Origin: Fomes fomentarius
Lineage: Eukaryota > Basidiomycota > Agaricomycetes > Polyporales > Polyporaceae
Direction of reading: 5' to 3'
Length of the DNA stretch: 64,000 nt
Assembly: GCA_022606135.1 (NCBI GenBank)
Contig: JABYQN010000011.1
Location: forward strand, 2,108,001 to 2,172,000
Below the pieces are notes generated by a model that worked only from the letters and a program-made list of their open reading frames with translations, was not told the origin of the DNA and did no database searches. Positions 11,459-21,793 of this stretch are shown piece after piece (position 1 is the stretch's first letter; each line of letters opens with the position of its first letter). A program made the position numbers and the translations under genes.

Positions 11459-12778
11459 CTATGCCTGGATGATGGAGACATGCTCTAGGCGTGTGTACAA
11501 CAAGTCCGCGAAAGCAGGCATCTCCGTTGCCGGATCAGGGTCCTCCTCCATATCTTGCTCCAGTTTGTAGAAGAGACCCGACGCACCAGAGAGCCAAGAG
11601 ATTCTGCAGCACGCGGCGTGTATACGAAGATATTCCGGACTCGGCAGCGGCAACGGCAAGTGCGGCTCACGCGATGTAAATACCACCTCGTCCGGAAGGT
11701 TGTATGTGTGAAGTGGAGCAACGTGAACGATTCGATATCGGTGTAGGGTGCCCTGTTGATATATGAGATTGTGCGGGATGTAATCATAACCATGAGACAC
11801 ACCGCGACAGGTTCAAGCCACAACGACAAAGTGTCGAAATGATGATGCAGGGTGCTGTCCATCATCATCACGTTCTCCAGTGAATGGACGTTGTTTGCAG
11901 TGGCGAGATCTTTGACGATCTGTGTATACCCGAAGCTCTTCAGGACTGCCCAGGCGTTCGTAGCCTATGAGAGCTGATAGTAGTTTTGTATCAAGGACCC
12001 TTCCACATGAGGAGAATGCTCACCTTGCGCGCATTCTGGAGACCGGCGTTCGTCGACTCCGAGAAGATGTGACAAAACTCTAATTTTACAGCTGTGTTGG
12101 TGGTATCAACGCCATGGTCTACGTAGTAACCCAGATCTATGAAGCGAGAGAGTATGCAGCGATAGCCTTCACGTCGCATTGCCTACAAAGAGCATGAGGT
12201 TTTGGAAGTTTGGAAGAACGAGTTGATATATCATACCAGCGTCCTCGCTGAAGAGTAATTCGTGGGAGCTTCCGCCAACATAGCCCTGACTTGCTCTTGC
12301 GAGAGTTCGAAAGAGGGACGGGAGGGATGAGTGGATGTGACTGGGGTCCGGCCCTTGAACTTGCGAACTGGTCGTACATGGTAGGAATGGGCTTCGTACA
12401 CAGAAATAGATACTCACAAGGACGTATGAGAAAGTTCACGTAAAATTGCCCCAACTCGCTCAGCGCCGTAATGTCAATGCTATTGCCTTCCACATGAACT
12501 TCGTCCGCCGGGTCAGAACGTTGCGAAGAAGTGATGGCTGTCACGACAGTAGCGACGACCATGTCATCGTTGGTGAACCAGGGGGTGAGCATATATCCAA
12601 GGAGGCGTATGTAGACGAGAGTCGCCTCCCGTTTCTTGCTGTCAGGAATGCAAGCCGGATCGTGGATGACATACTGCTCAGCTCTGCAGCATATGTTGTA
12701 TGCGCTGCATACTCCAGGACTGAGGTGTTCAAAAGCGGGGTTAAGAGCTGTGCCTCTCCGGAGCGAGAAAAGTGGCAT
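11459..12778 (-). CDS. HNH-nuclease-domain protein
   Basis: Minus-strand gene of about five exons, resembling the large, uncharacterised basidiomycete family annotated as HNH nuclease domain proteins. From an ATG at 12778, exon 1 ends in LGQFYVNFLIRP. Exon 2 continues F-RKFKGRTPVTS..HPSRPSF. Exon 3 carries MRREGYRCILS, HGVDTTNT and FCHIFSES. Exon 4 has the NVHSLENVM..HHHFDTLSLWLEP segment with the Asn and His expected of the HNH fold. The last exon has VFTSREPHLPLP and PEYLRIHAACCRISWLSGAS, ending at a TAG at 11459. Each intron (donors GTGAGT, GTATGA, GTGAGC, GTGTGT) keeps the frame. No nuclear signal or membrane segment is obvious. Biochemical function is unknown; nuclease activity is predicted from the fold only. 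The N-terminal start is less certain than the rest. Confidence 0.78.
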
Positions 12779-15397
12779 GATGTAGAGCAAGTGTACGGAG
12801 CCGGTAGCCTGGGTTGGACGAAGCACCCTGGCGCCGTGAGCTGAGGTAATCGTGACGAATGTGATGCTCGTGACTGGCTGTGACTTGAGGGCCCCATCTA
12901 CTTATAACAAAGATGTGGTGACTTCGAAGCCCGCACAAGCGAGTGGTAAGACTAAGAGACGGGCGCAAAGGCGCAGAGCTCGGCTCAGCACTTCCAACTA
13001 CGCCCGTAAGTAGTTGGAAGCCCTCAGCCGCACGCTACGCCATCAGCACCCTGAACGCCGTCACGCCCTCATACACAGGTAAGTACCAGTACCGACGAGC
13101 TTTGTCGACACACGCCGCACATCGGACACCGTTCGCTGACGTTCCGATCAGTCGAGTCTTCAAGACCTCGCTCGACGGGCCTGTCCCCTCCGCTCTGTCC
13201 TCCGACATTGACATGACATGATCATTCCACCTCTCTCTTCCTACACAGCTGGACAGCCATGGCTCTGATACCTCTGAGCATGCCTGAACCCTCCTCAAAC
13301 ACAACCGCTGTGAGCTGGCGACCCAGGGCTTGTCTCCCCTAGGCAGACGATTCAATGAACGATTGGGATGGATTGTGCGCTGCGCAGTGCTCGAGGCGAG
13401 TGAATTCAATGCACAGGACCGATGTTATATTATACTGATATGCATGCTGATATGCGGCGATGACAGGGCAGAAGTGCTGCGCGGTCCCACGCAGCGCAGA
13501 GAACGCACGCCATGTTTCAGCAAGTTGGTCTGCTTCCATAATTCGGAGAATGGCGATCGGACCTTCCTGTGAGTATCATGTCTGTGACTTTGTGTGTGTG
13601 TGTGTTCCTGGACGCAGCGTGAGCTCGGGTAGCTGCTGTACATCGGCGGCGTGAACGCAGTGATGTCGTCTTGCCACTGTCCGGTCTACAGTCCGTCCCC
13701 TCTGCGGTTCCGCTCCCTCATAGCTTCTACTGATTGTCAGTGACGTGCCTAGGCATTGGTTCTCAGCGAGATCAACGTCGCCGCTGTCTGCACGTGGTCA
13801 CTCGTAAGCATAACCTCATGGTAGATGGGACTGGCAAGTGAGTGCTCGTATAGACACATCAGTACTTCGGGAAATCCCTTAATGAACTTACGGTCTTAAT
13901 GGGTCTTATGACAAGTCTGGGTGGCGGATACATCAGTAAATATCTACGACAGTTCTTCTTCAAAGTGTCTCAAAATTGGTATAATGGTTTATTGCTTGTA
14001 AACGAAGAATGCGACATATTTTCACATAGAAAAAACCAGAACTGAATGTGCTATGCCCCGAGCGCGAGTGAGCTGAGGAGGAGGTCATAGCAGCCACCGT
14101 GGCAGTGCAGAGGCGCCCACGTCCTTAGGCGTCTTAAAAGGCCAAATAAGGACTATTAAGGACTATCAAGGAATCTCCGCAAGTACTGATGCACGGCAAG
14201 CGATTTCAGTGCTCTGCCAGCATGCTCCTCCATCCGTAAATTCCGCTCATTCGACGTTCCTACCGACGTGAACTGAGAAGCTGCTCGGCCGACCACTTCT
14301 CCTTGTTCGGAGGCCGAAAATTGTGACCGTACGTCTTGCGCGCGAGACTCGCATCGTCGGTCTTCACGAGCCTCCTGGGCTGTGTGCATGTGAGTCGTTT
14401 CTCGGACGCTGGCGAGACGTATCTCAGGACAAGCCGCCTTTACGTGCTCCTCTATTGCCGTGGCCCAACGCGAAGTCGTTCCGGTTCTCTCGTATGTGTG
14501 AGCTGTCTCGAACCGTCTTGTGTGCTGTGCAGTGACCGCCACGTGTGTAGCCAGTGTATGACCCTAGGGTCATTCAGCGTGAGATCACGTCTCTTCAACA
14601 GTGGACAGTGTACCGCGGATGTGTTGTCCTCACGCTCTATGCTCGCACCCCGACCTTCACGTCCAAATGTGTTATATTATGTCCTGTCAAGTGTGCTACG
14701 ATTCCATCTCTGCCAGAGTAAGCTACCACAGCTTAAGTATCTACGGGAGTCCGAGCAGTAATGGAAAAAAGCTGGAACATGACTAGAATACGGGGAATGC
14801 GGATAAATCAAAGTGGATCATAAGCGAGTGTAAGCGAGTCGCGGCGCGCAATTGCAACAGGACAGAATCTACGGTAAATTATCGTATAGCGGAACTATCG
14901 GATGGTCTGGTACGGTATGTAAGGGCGCTCAACATCTGTACGAGCGTGCAAGACGAGGAAAGGAGGGATGGAAGAGCTGGCGGTGGCGGATGGCTGCAGA
15001 GGACGTCGGGCAAATGAAATGTTCGGACTGAGGCTCATCGGCGAGTAGGTCGGAAAGGCCGTGTTGCGTAGTACGCGCGACGGTCGTTGCCGACGTGGAG
15101 GCATGTCGCGTCGGTGCGGGCTGGCTCGGCTCGTGTCGGCTCAATCCATGACGCTTGTTCGAGATAATTCCTGCGGGTTTGAGGGCTCGGAATGTCTGTA
15201 GAGGTGTCGGCTCAACAGCGAGTGCGAAGGATGTCGGCGGGGCGTGTCGCCGGCGGTGAGTCGTTCGGACAGGCGCTACGTAGTTCATTGGTCTTTTTCC
15301 TCATGCTACCGTCGCTACGCTTGTGTTACTCCCTGCTATAGATAGGGATCTGACGCACTTGCGACCGGCATGACATTGAAGGCCCAACATCCCCTAA
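12779..15397. other. No recognised gene
   Basis: About 2.6 kb with short frames only. It contains a small (TG)n run and some A/T-rich DNA around 13900-14050. A Ser/Thr/Arg-rich minus-strand frame at 14929-15288 shows no domain and is not called. Confidence 0.45.
13591..13604. repeat. (TG)7 microsatellite
   Basis: Seven TG dinucleotides in a row within gene-free DNA. Confidence 0.9.
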
Positions 15398-16337
15398 ATC
15401 TCTTACAACGAAGGTGGCACAGTCGCATGGGACGAGCTCCAAAGCGCACAAGATGCTTGATTATCACTCAAGGCACAGGACAGAATTATCGCGCATTGTC
15501 TAGACAAGATGGGCCCCTCGCTATCCAAGTACTTCAGCACGGCTGCGACAGTGCGCGATCTCGCGGCGATGGCAGGTACCTTTGACGGTCCGAATTCTCG
15601 GATCAGTCTATGGGTCCAGGGCCATGCGAGCGTTGTCGCGAGCTGTCTCGTGAAGCGTATGTCCTCACGATATGTGATGATATGATGAGCCTTCGATATC
15701 CAGTGTTTCCCGTGAGCACTGGTAGTCTTGAATATAGTTGAGGCGCTCAGCCCGCCGTACCAGCGCGTAGGAAAAATCGTCATGGACGACCCTGTTGACC
15801 CCGTTGTATTCACGGACACAGCAGGTCGTCTCGTACGTTCCATGTTGATATTGATATCGACACGGACGTGGCGATCTGCAGAGATGGATAGCTCGCTGCT
15901 CACATGAATGAAATGGCCACGGGGACAGCAAACGGCTTCTCAAATTCGAGTGGGTTTGTGGATTACGACATTGCGATTTCCAAGGAGAATGCGATTGTCA
16001 GTATGATATTTCAATCCCAGCAGCGCAATTTCAAGGCTGACAATAGCTATCTAGAGGATGGGGGTGGAACTAATTGGCTGGAGGTGTGTCAGAAGCTGAT
16101 AGATTCATCATATGGGACACTGATCCTCGCTGCAGGAACCGGGTTGACGTTGAGAATGTGGCCGCTGTAAGCAAGGAAATACAGTCCAGCTCAGGGTACG
16201 CAGACCTGAACGAGGTGCGGGTTCTCGGCCACCGCGGAGTCACTATTAGCAGACATGGGCCATGGCTGGACTCTCCTTTAGGATTGAGTGGCATGCCCCT
16301 CGTATGCGGAGATCAGTTGACAGAGCAACCTGCTTGA
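15398..16337 (+). pseudogene. TAP-like alpha/beta-hydrolase, copy 3 (truncated)
   Basis: A fragment related to copies 1, 2 and especially 4. It starts at NEGGTVAWDEL and lacks the signal peptide and N-terminal third. An in-frame TGA follows QDA, before HCLDKMGPSLSKY. The nucleophile site reads WVQGHAS (Gly at 15620-15622). The exon corresponding to FPE has lost its GAG codon. A deletion at about 15890-15904 removes residues present in copy 4 before MNEMATGTANG. The fragment ends abruptly after GDQL.EQP. Compared with copy 4, roughly 0.8 kb encoding the whole C-terminal part is missing, and the next matching sequence is the downstream flank. It lies convergent with MIOX1 and forms the left arm of the inverted duplication. 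It cannot encode a full protein. Confidence 0.8.
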
Positions 16338-17892
16338 CATCACGAAACATTGCTTGACTTATCACTACCTACAGAGTTCACAAAATGTCCAGGACACGGA
16401 GACACGGAGACGACGGGGACTGTGCTATGCTACACATTAGGGGAATACGGCATCGCGCGGCTGAACTCCTCGTCTCCACTTCTTCAACTTCACTCCAGAT
16501 CTGCTATCGAACGTCCAGCGTCCAGCGCACAGCCCTTACCACTCGATCACGTCCGGGAAGTACTTCGCGATCAAGCCTTCGTAGTATGGCTTCACCTTCT
16601 CGACGTCCACCGGCTCGTCGCTCTTGCTGTACAGGTCGTAAGGGTTGAACGCACGTACGGCCACAAGTGCGCGCTCGTCCTCGGTGTTCGTCAGGTGCGC
16701 GTATGCGCCCTCGCGGTGCCACGGGTAGAAGCTGTGGTAGCGAATCATGTAGAGCGCGTCCATCGGCAGCGAGCTCTGCTTCTTCAACACGTGGTAGAGG
16801 TACTATTAACGATGGGAGAACGCGTCAGTATCACATGCAAGTCAAGGGAAGGGAAGAGAAGGGGTGCTCGCCTCATCGTGCCCCCAGGACAGCATGACGT
16901 TCTCCAGCCCGCAGTGCGGAGAGTAGACGCCGTACTCGGTGGAGTAGACAGGGTCGTCGAAGTCTGGGTTGCCGGCGAAGGTCTCCGGATAGATGATCTT
17001 CTCCGAGAACTTGCATCCGACGACGAATGTGTCCTGCATGCAGAGATTAGCAATTCATTACTATCCAAGACCCCTCTTGGGAAAGCACATACCCCGACGA
17101 CATCCCACTGGCCCCTATACGCAGCGCGCAGCGCACAGTTAGTGAAGCCGGGTAGCACAGCACGGTGGAAGACAGACTCACTGTGAGCCGAAGAAGTAGA
17201 GAAGCTTGCCGAGATCGTGGACAAGCCCTGCAACCTGCATCCATTCGGGCTTGCCGTCTCTGCGGATGGCCTCCGCAGTCTGCAGCAGGTGCTCGATTTG
17301 GGAAAGCTCGGTCTAGAGGGCACAGTCGGTATATCACACTTGCAAACATCATCGAACACGAGCACGTACGTCTGGGTCAGATTCGTCGACGAGCGTGTTG
17401 AGCTTCTCAATCGCTTCCCAGATACCTAGGAGCACACGCGAGGAGGTGAGCTCAAGTTGGAGGCTCGGCGGGCGCAGTAGTGTTCACGCACCCATTCTTG
17501 CGTGTACGGTCTTCTTGAACTCTGCCCGCACGCGGACGTTGTATTCGAACGTCTGCTTCTCTGAGTCACAAGAAGCATAAGGACGAAGGAGGGCGATTTG
17601 AGCGATGGAGGTTGTGCGGCGGGAGCAAGGGTGACTTACCGTGTTGCTCACGGTAGAAGTTCTTGACGCGGTCACACGCTTCCTCGTACTTGCGGAACTC
17701 GTTCTTGTCCTTGGACGCGTCAAACTTGGAGGCCTCATCCCACTTCTGGGTCTGGCCCTTCAACTTGTTCACTGTGGCGCACAGTCAATTGACGCGTTCT
17801 GGCGCAGGCTTAGTCACATACCTTCGTCTACCGCATCCGAGATTGCGTCGAGATCGCGTCCGTCGTAAGTTGAGACAAGGTGCATTGTGAGA
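15700..17892. repeat. Left arm of inverted segmental duplication (TAP-like + MIOX)
   Basis: This segment matches 60805-64000 in reverse orientation. It covers the 3' part of TAP-like copy 3, the shared flank (the GGACACGGAGACACGGAGAC region near 16395) and the whole MIOX gene with its introns. Similarity stops a few bases upstream of the MIOX start codon. The outer limit inside copy 3 is approximate, because the right arm runs out of the window. Confidence 0.85.
16536..17885 (-). CDS. MIOX: Myo-inositol oxygenase, MIOX1 (intact copy)
   Basis: Encodes a cytosolic di-iron oxygenase of about 300 residues that cleaves myo-inositol to D-glucuronate. Start: ATG at 17883-17885, opening [14 protein letters not shown]. 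Stop: TAA at 16536-16538 after FPDVIEW. Eight exons join in frame. Expected iron ligands are present in order: His in IEHLLQTAE, His-Asp in [14 protein letters not shown], His in LSWGHDEYLY, His in [10 protein letters not shown] and Asp in FNPYDLYSK. The intron after GHDE uses a GC donor (GAG|GCGAGC) with a normal AG acceptor; no GT alternative preserves the conserved HDEYLY. The gene converges on TAP-like copy 3 and has a near-identical inverted partner at 60815-62403. Length and motifs indicate a working enzyme. Confidence 0.93.
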
Positions 17893-19906
17893 GTAGGGTG
17901 ATGGGAGATGGTGGAACGAGGGGAAGATGCGAGTTTATGTGAGTGGGGAGGGGGAAGATGTATGTTGCGAGCAGGTAAAATTGCAGTCGCCAGGGGAGGA
18001 GCTTATGTCAGAGTGGTGTGGGGCGTCGGCTTGGTCTCCATCCCATGTCGCCTGGCCCTTTTATAAGTTGGCGTATCAGCACAGAAAGCAACACGGACCG
18101 CGACAGGTCATAGGGCAACTTCACGGTGGCCTAGGGTAGCCTGAGCGCGAGCGTCGCGCAGAACGCGTACCGGTCCGACTTCCGGACGAGGGCGGATCTG
18201 CGCCAGCCGCCGCCACCCAATCGCGAGACCAATCCAAGCGCGACAACCGAACGACGTGGTCTCTACCCACATCGTGCATGGGAAGATTCAGAAGGCCGGC
18301 CCTAGCGCGACCGCGGTGTTGTATAAGATGCGAGCCAAATGTAGGCCAGCTGATCAGCCCAGCAGTTTCGTTTCGACCCTGACACGATTGAGGGCACGGA
18401 ACGCTCACTGACCTCGGAATCGTAGGCGAAGCGAGAGCGGAACCCTCTCCGTGCGATCTTCGTGCTCTTGGACATGCTAGAGCGTGGTCGGCGGAGCCGG
18501 AGGTGAGCTGTCGAATAGTATCCGCCATGCAATGTGTACATCTCCACTGATCCGACGTGTCTTTTTCCGCGTTCGGGGTGAAAGATAGAGCTGCGCGAGC
18601 ACTCTCGACCACGCAGTTACGCTGGTAGGACAGAAGACAGCTTCGGAAGTGTGCTTGCTTCGCGCACCAGAAGGTCCACGCTAGCGCTTTGGACATAAGG
18701 AGATGATCTGCAGGGCGCCCTCATCTCCCTTCTTCTCCGCGGTCGAGCCTTTGCGTCACCCCATGCATACAGAACTCCTTCTGGGAAGTAGGATTATGGT
18801 TTTCTCACCGCCTCCAGCCTCTATGTTGTCATCTTCCTGCAGCTTTCAAGCCTCATTGTCTGATCAGAGTTCCTCAGGCACTTCATATCATATGTCGCAC
18901 TTGTATCGTTCATCGGACGCGAGCTCACAACACGCCCACCACATTTACCACTTTTGGGGCACTTTAATGTAAGTAACAGCATCGGGGAAGGTCTTGCATA
19001 CACCAGGAATGTAATAGTCATGTCTGGCGGTTTGAGCGAATTTCGCAACAAGTCTCGCCATTCCTCACGTCTCAGCCTCGTGTGAGTACCAGGCGTTCAA
19101 TAGAAGCTTCGTGAGAAAGCATGGTAGGAAATCAATGGATGACAGCTAGCCTCCAGAGATATTATTTATTTAGGTCGATCGCAGTTGTCCCAGCCTCTAG
19201 GACCCGAGTGATTCTTCCGCGATATGGGCATCGTTGGCGCCATAGACGAGCTCTATCTACCATGAGGAAGTATCCTCCCCTTATAATGTTTGCGCGGGAT
19301 CCGCGATGACTTGGAAATTGTTATGTCTCATTGCTATCTTCTACTGAAATCGGGGGAGTTCGGTGACTGCTACATGGTGGTAGAGTAGGAGTGCGTGGGT
19401 CTCCCTGGGATCTTGTCGGCTTTCGAGTCACCTCGAAGGAGATCCAGTTGATGTGACATTCTAAGAAGAGGCAAGAACCAGCCCAGTTCGAAGCTATACA
19501 TAGGTAGAGACTAGGTGAGGCCCTGGTGAGGCCCAAGCCCTCGTTCCGGCGCTTGTTTCTGAGCGGAGAAAGTCGCTTGTGTTCAAGCCAACTTATCGGA
19601 GCTCAAAAAATTGACAAGAGCTTCGGCTGAAGAACGTTAAGCTTCGGGCTCCGCATGAATAGCAAGGAGGGTCCCGGTTTGTGCCGAACTTCGTTCAGGT
19701 CCTCACATAGCCTGCCGTCATCTGAGTTTTTCGATTGTACTACTGCATGGCAGCTACTCATATTTGTGACCACTAGAATTCGATCATTCACTTCCCTGCG
19801 GGATTAGGTGCCAGTGAGTACTGCGTGTCACTGGTACCGGAGACTTGAAACTCTTGTATTTTCTCGCTCTGATGAATTTGAACTACCTCCTTAGGTCTCT
19901 CGAGTC
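17886..19906. other. MIOX1 promoter side and gene-free DNA
   Basis: Upstream flank of MIOX1, then about 1.8 kb without a recognisable gene. A 191-codon minus-strand frame at 18121-18696 shows no domain and is not called. Confidence 0.45.
18059..18065 (-). promoter_or_regulatory. TATA-like box upstream of MIOX1
   Basis: Read on the minus strand this is TATAAAA, about 175 bp upstream of the MIOX1 start codon. Assignment as core promoter is inference. MIOX2 lacks the same upstream sequence. Confidence 0.35.
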
Positions 19907-20878
19907 ATGGTCCGCATACGTCCTGGAATCAGAGCGTCGAAAGGCGCGATCTCGCATCCGTCGTATCCACCTGCGTGGGAGAGAGCCAGAAGCAACCCAT
20001 GGCTCTTCTTCGCGCGCAAAGCATTCTTGGCATGTCAGCCCTGGATCCCGAGGTCTCGCACTCCTGCGGCGACCGCCCGCGTCGTTTGCATATCCGACAC
20101 ACACAGCCAGCACGACAAGCTCCCGCCTCTACCCCCAGGAGACATCCTCATCCACGCCGGGGACCTCACCGAGAGCGGTGAGGAGAGACAGGTTGACAAA
20201 GCCCTCGCATGGCTGCACGCAGCGCCGCATCCATATAAGATCGTCATCGCAGGCAACCACGATACTGTGCTCGCGGAACCCACCACCCGGAATGCATTTC
20301 TTGCCAAATATCCCGGTCTGATCTACCTCGAGGATTCGTCGGCAACGATCGAAGTGCGAGGCCGATTGCTCACCGTCTATGGCAGTCCACGCACGCCGAG
20401 CCACGGCTGGGGCGTGTTCCAATACTCGCGTCAGGAAAATGTCTGGGACAACGTCCCCGCATTCACTGACATCCTCGTCACACATGGCCCTCCGCAATTT
20501 CACCTCGATATCGGCCAAGTCGGATGCCCCCACCTCCTGGACACGCTCTATCGCCACCGGCCCGCGCTGCACGTCTTCGGGCACATACATGCCTCGCGCG
20601 GCCTACGTTGCCTCGACTACGGGGAGGCGCAACGGCTGTACGAAGACGTGAACACGAACGCGGAGAAGGACACGAGGAACGGCAACAGCCTGCTCAAGGC
20701 CACCCTTTCCCTGCTGCGCCTCCTCGCGACTGCGCTGCTCGTCAAGGTGCGCGGGCGGCCGAGGTTCAGGAGCGGCGAGCACACTGTGCTTGTCAATGCG
20801 TCTTCGATGGCTGGGTATTGGAGCGAGCTGCTGCGAAGGGCTATCGTGGTCGATGTGCCCCTGCCGGATCGAGCGTGA
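19907..20878 (+). CDS. Calcineurin-like metallophosphoesterase
   Basis: Single-exon gene of 323 codons, ATG at 19907 to TGA at 20876-20878. The metallophosphoesterase metal-binding motifs appear in order: VVCISDTHSQHD near residue 60, ILIHAGDLTESG near 87, IVIAGNHDT near 115, ILVTHGPPQ near 195 and HVFGHIHAS near 228. This arrangement matches the small MPPED1/2-like phosphoesterases common in fungi, which bind two metal ions and cleave phosphomono- or diesters. The substrate cannot be read from the sequence. The first 55 or so residues are basic and lie outside the domain, so a start at a later Met or an upstream exon is possible. The C-terminal region has a short hydrophobic stretch (LLRLLATALLV). 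Neighbours give no functional hint. Confidence 0.88.
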   Translation: MVRIRPGIRASKGAISHPSYPPAWERARSNPWLFFARKAFLACQPWIPRSRTPAATARVVCISDTHSQHDKLPPLPPGDILIHAGDLTESGEERQVDKALAWLHAAPHPYKIVIAGNHDTVLAEPTTRNAFLAKYPGLIYLEDSSATIEVRGRLLTVYGSPRTPSHGWGVFQYSRQENVWDNVPAFTDILVTHGPPQFHLDIGQVGCPHLLDTLYRHRPALHVFGHIHASRGLRCLDYGEAQRLYEDVNTNAEKDTRNGNSLLKATLSLLRLLATALLVKVRGRPRFRSGEHTVLVNASSMAGYWSELLRRAIVVDVPLPDRA

Positions 20879-21793
20879 ACGATGAATCGGGATCGCGATG
20901 TGGCTCGCCTGCGGTGATGCACTCGTAGTGTACTGCTGCGCGGGGGAGCGTTCGTCCGGTGGCTGCTTCTCTGACTCTTTCTCGCATGCACTTTGCTTTC
21001 GGGGTCCAAGTCCAGTCCACGCTATCGAGATTGTGCACCACACCTTGCTATCTATGCGGTTCTGGCATCATGTCTCATCGATCTCGTGCATTCCAAGTGG
21101 TCGACATGTATCATAGATATTTGTACATCCGGGCAGCCTGCGGTGGGAGCTGGACGGGGAGAATGGACGGTGTGGCCGATGTGGCGGATCCGTGGAACTT
21201 CGAACGTGCCTCGCCTTGCGCGCACAAGCCTCTTCCATCTTCTGGCCTTCTATCTATCTTTCGGAGCGCGGACAGAGTCAGTCATTCGTATCACAGTCGT
21301 GTCCTCCGAGACTTGAGCGCGAGCTAGCCATACACGCTCGACCGCGGATCATCAACTTCCACCTCACCTCGGTCGTTGACGCTGACACGGATACCACATC
21401 GCGGCGTGCAAAGGGAGCATATAACAGGCTCGAGTTAGATAGATAGATACAGTGGGTGGCAACACAAATGCTACTAATGCAAAAGGGCAACGGTAGGGTA
21501 TGGGGCGCAAACGAGTGGCGGCGCGAGGTATATCTATGAAAGATGCCAATGGGGAAGGTAAAGGCTATGTGCGTGTGCGGAGACGAGGTGGAGAGGAGGT
21601 TCAGTATAGCTACAGAGGTGATATCGATCCAGACAGCCGAACAAACAGACAACTCGAGGGTGGTAATGGCTACAGAGAGGAGAATTAACGATCAGCCCAC
21701 ATTGAGCGATCGCACGAGATACGCAGGTACAGTAGCAAAGAAAAGAATCGGTTTTACCAAGAAAGTCAGGAGGCAATTGCAAGCAGAGAACGC
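20879..21793. other. 3' flanks of metallophosphoesterase and HMG-box genes
   Basis: Convergent intergenic DNA. A short ATAG/GATA run lies near 21436-21450. No gene recognised. Confidence 0.5.

Noticed and set aside
16350..17186. 278-codon plus-strand ORF antisense to MIOX1
   Set aside because: Antisense shadow of MIOX exons; the minus strand encodes all the iron-ligand motifs.
18121..18696. 191-codon minus-strand ORF upstream of MIOX1
   Set aside because: Low-complexity Ser/Arg-rich sequence without homology signals; likely chance.
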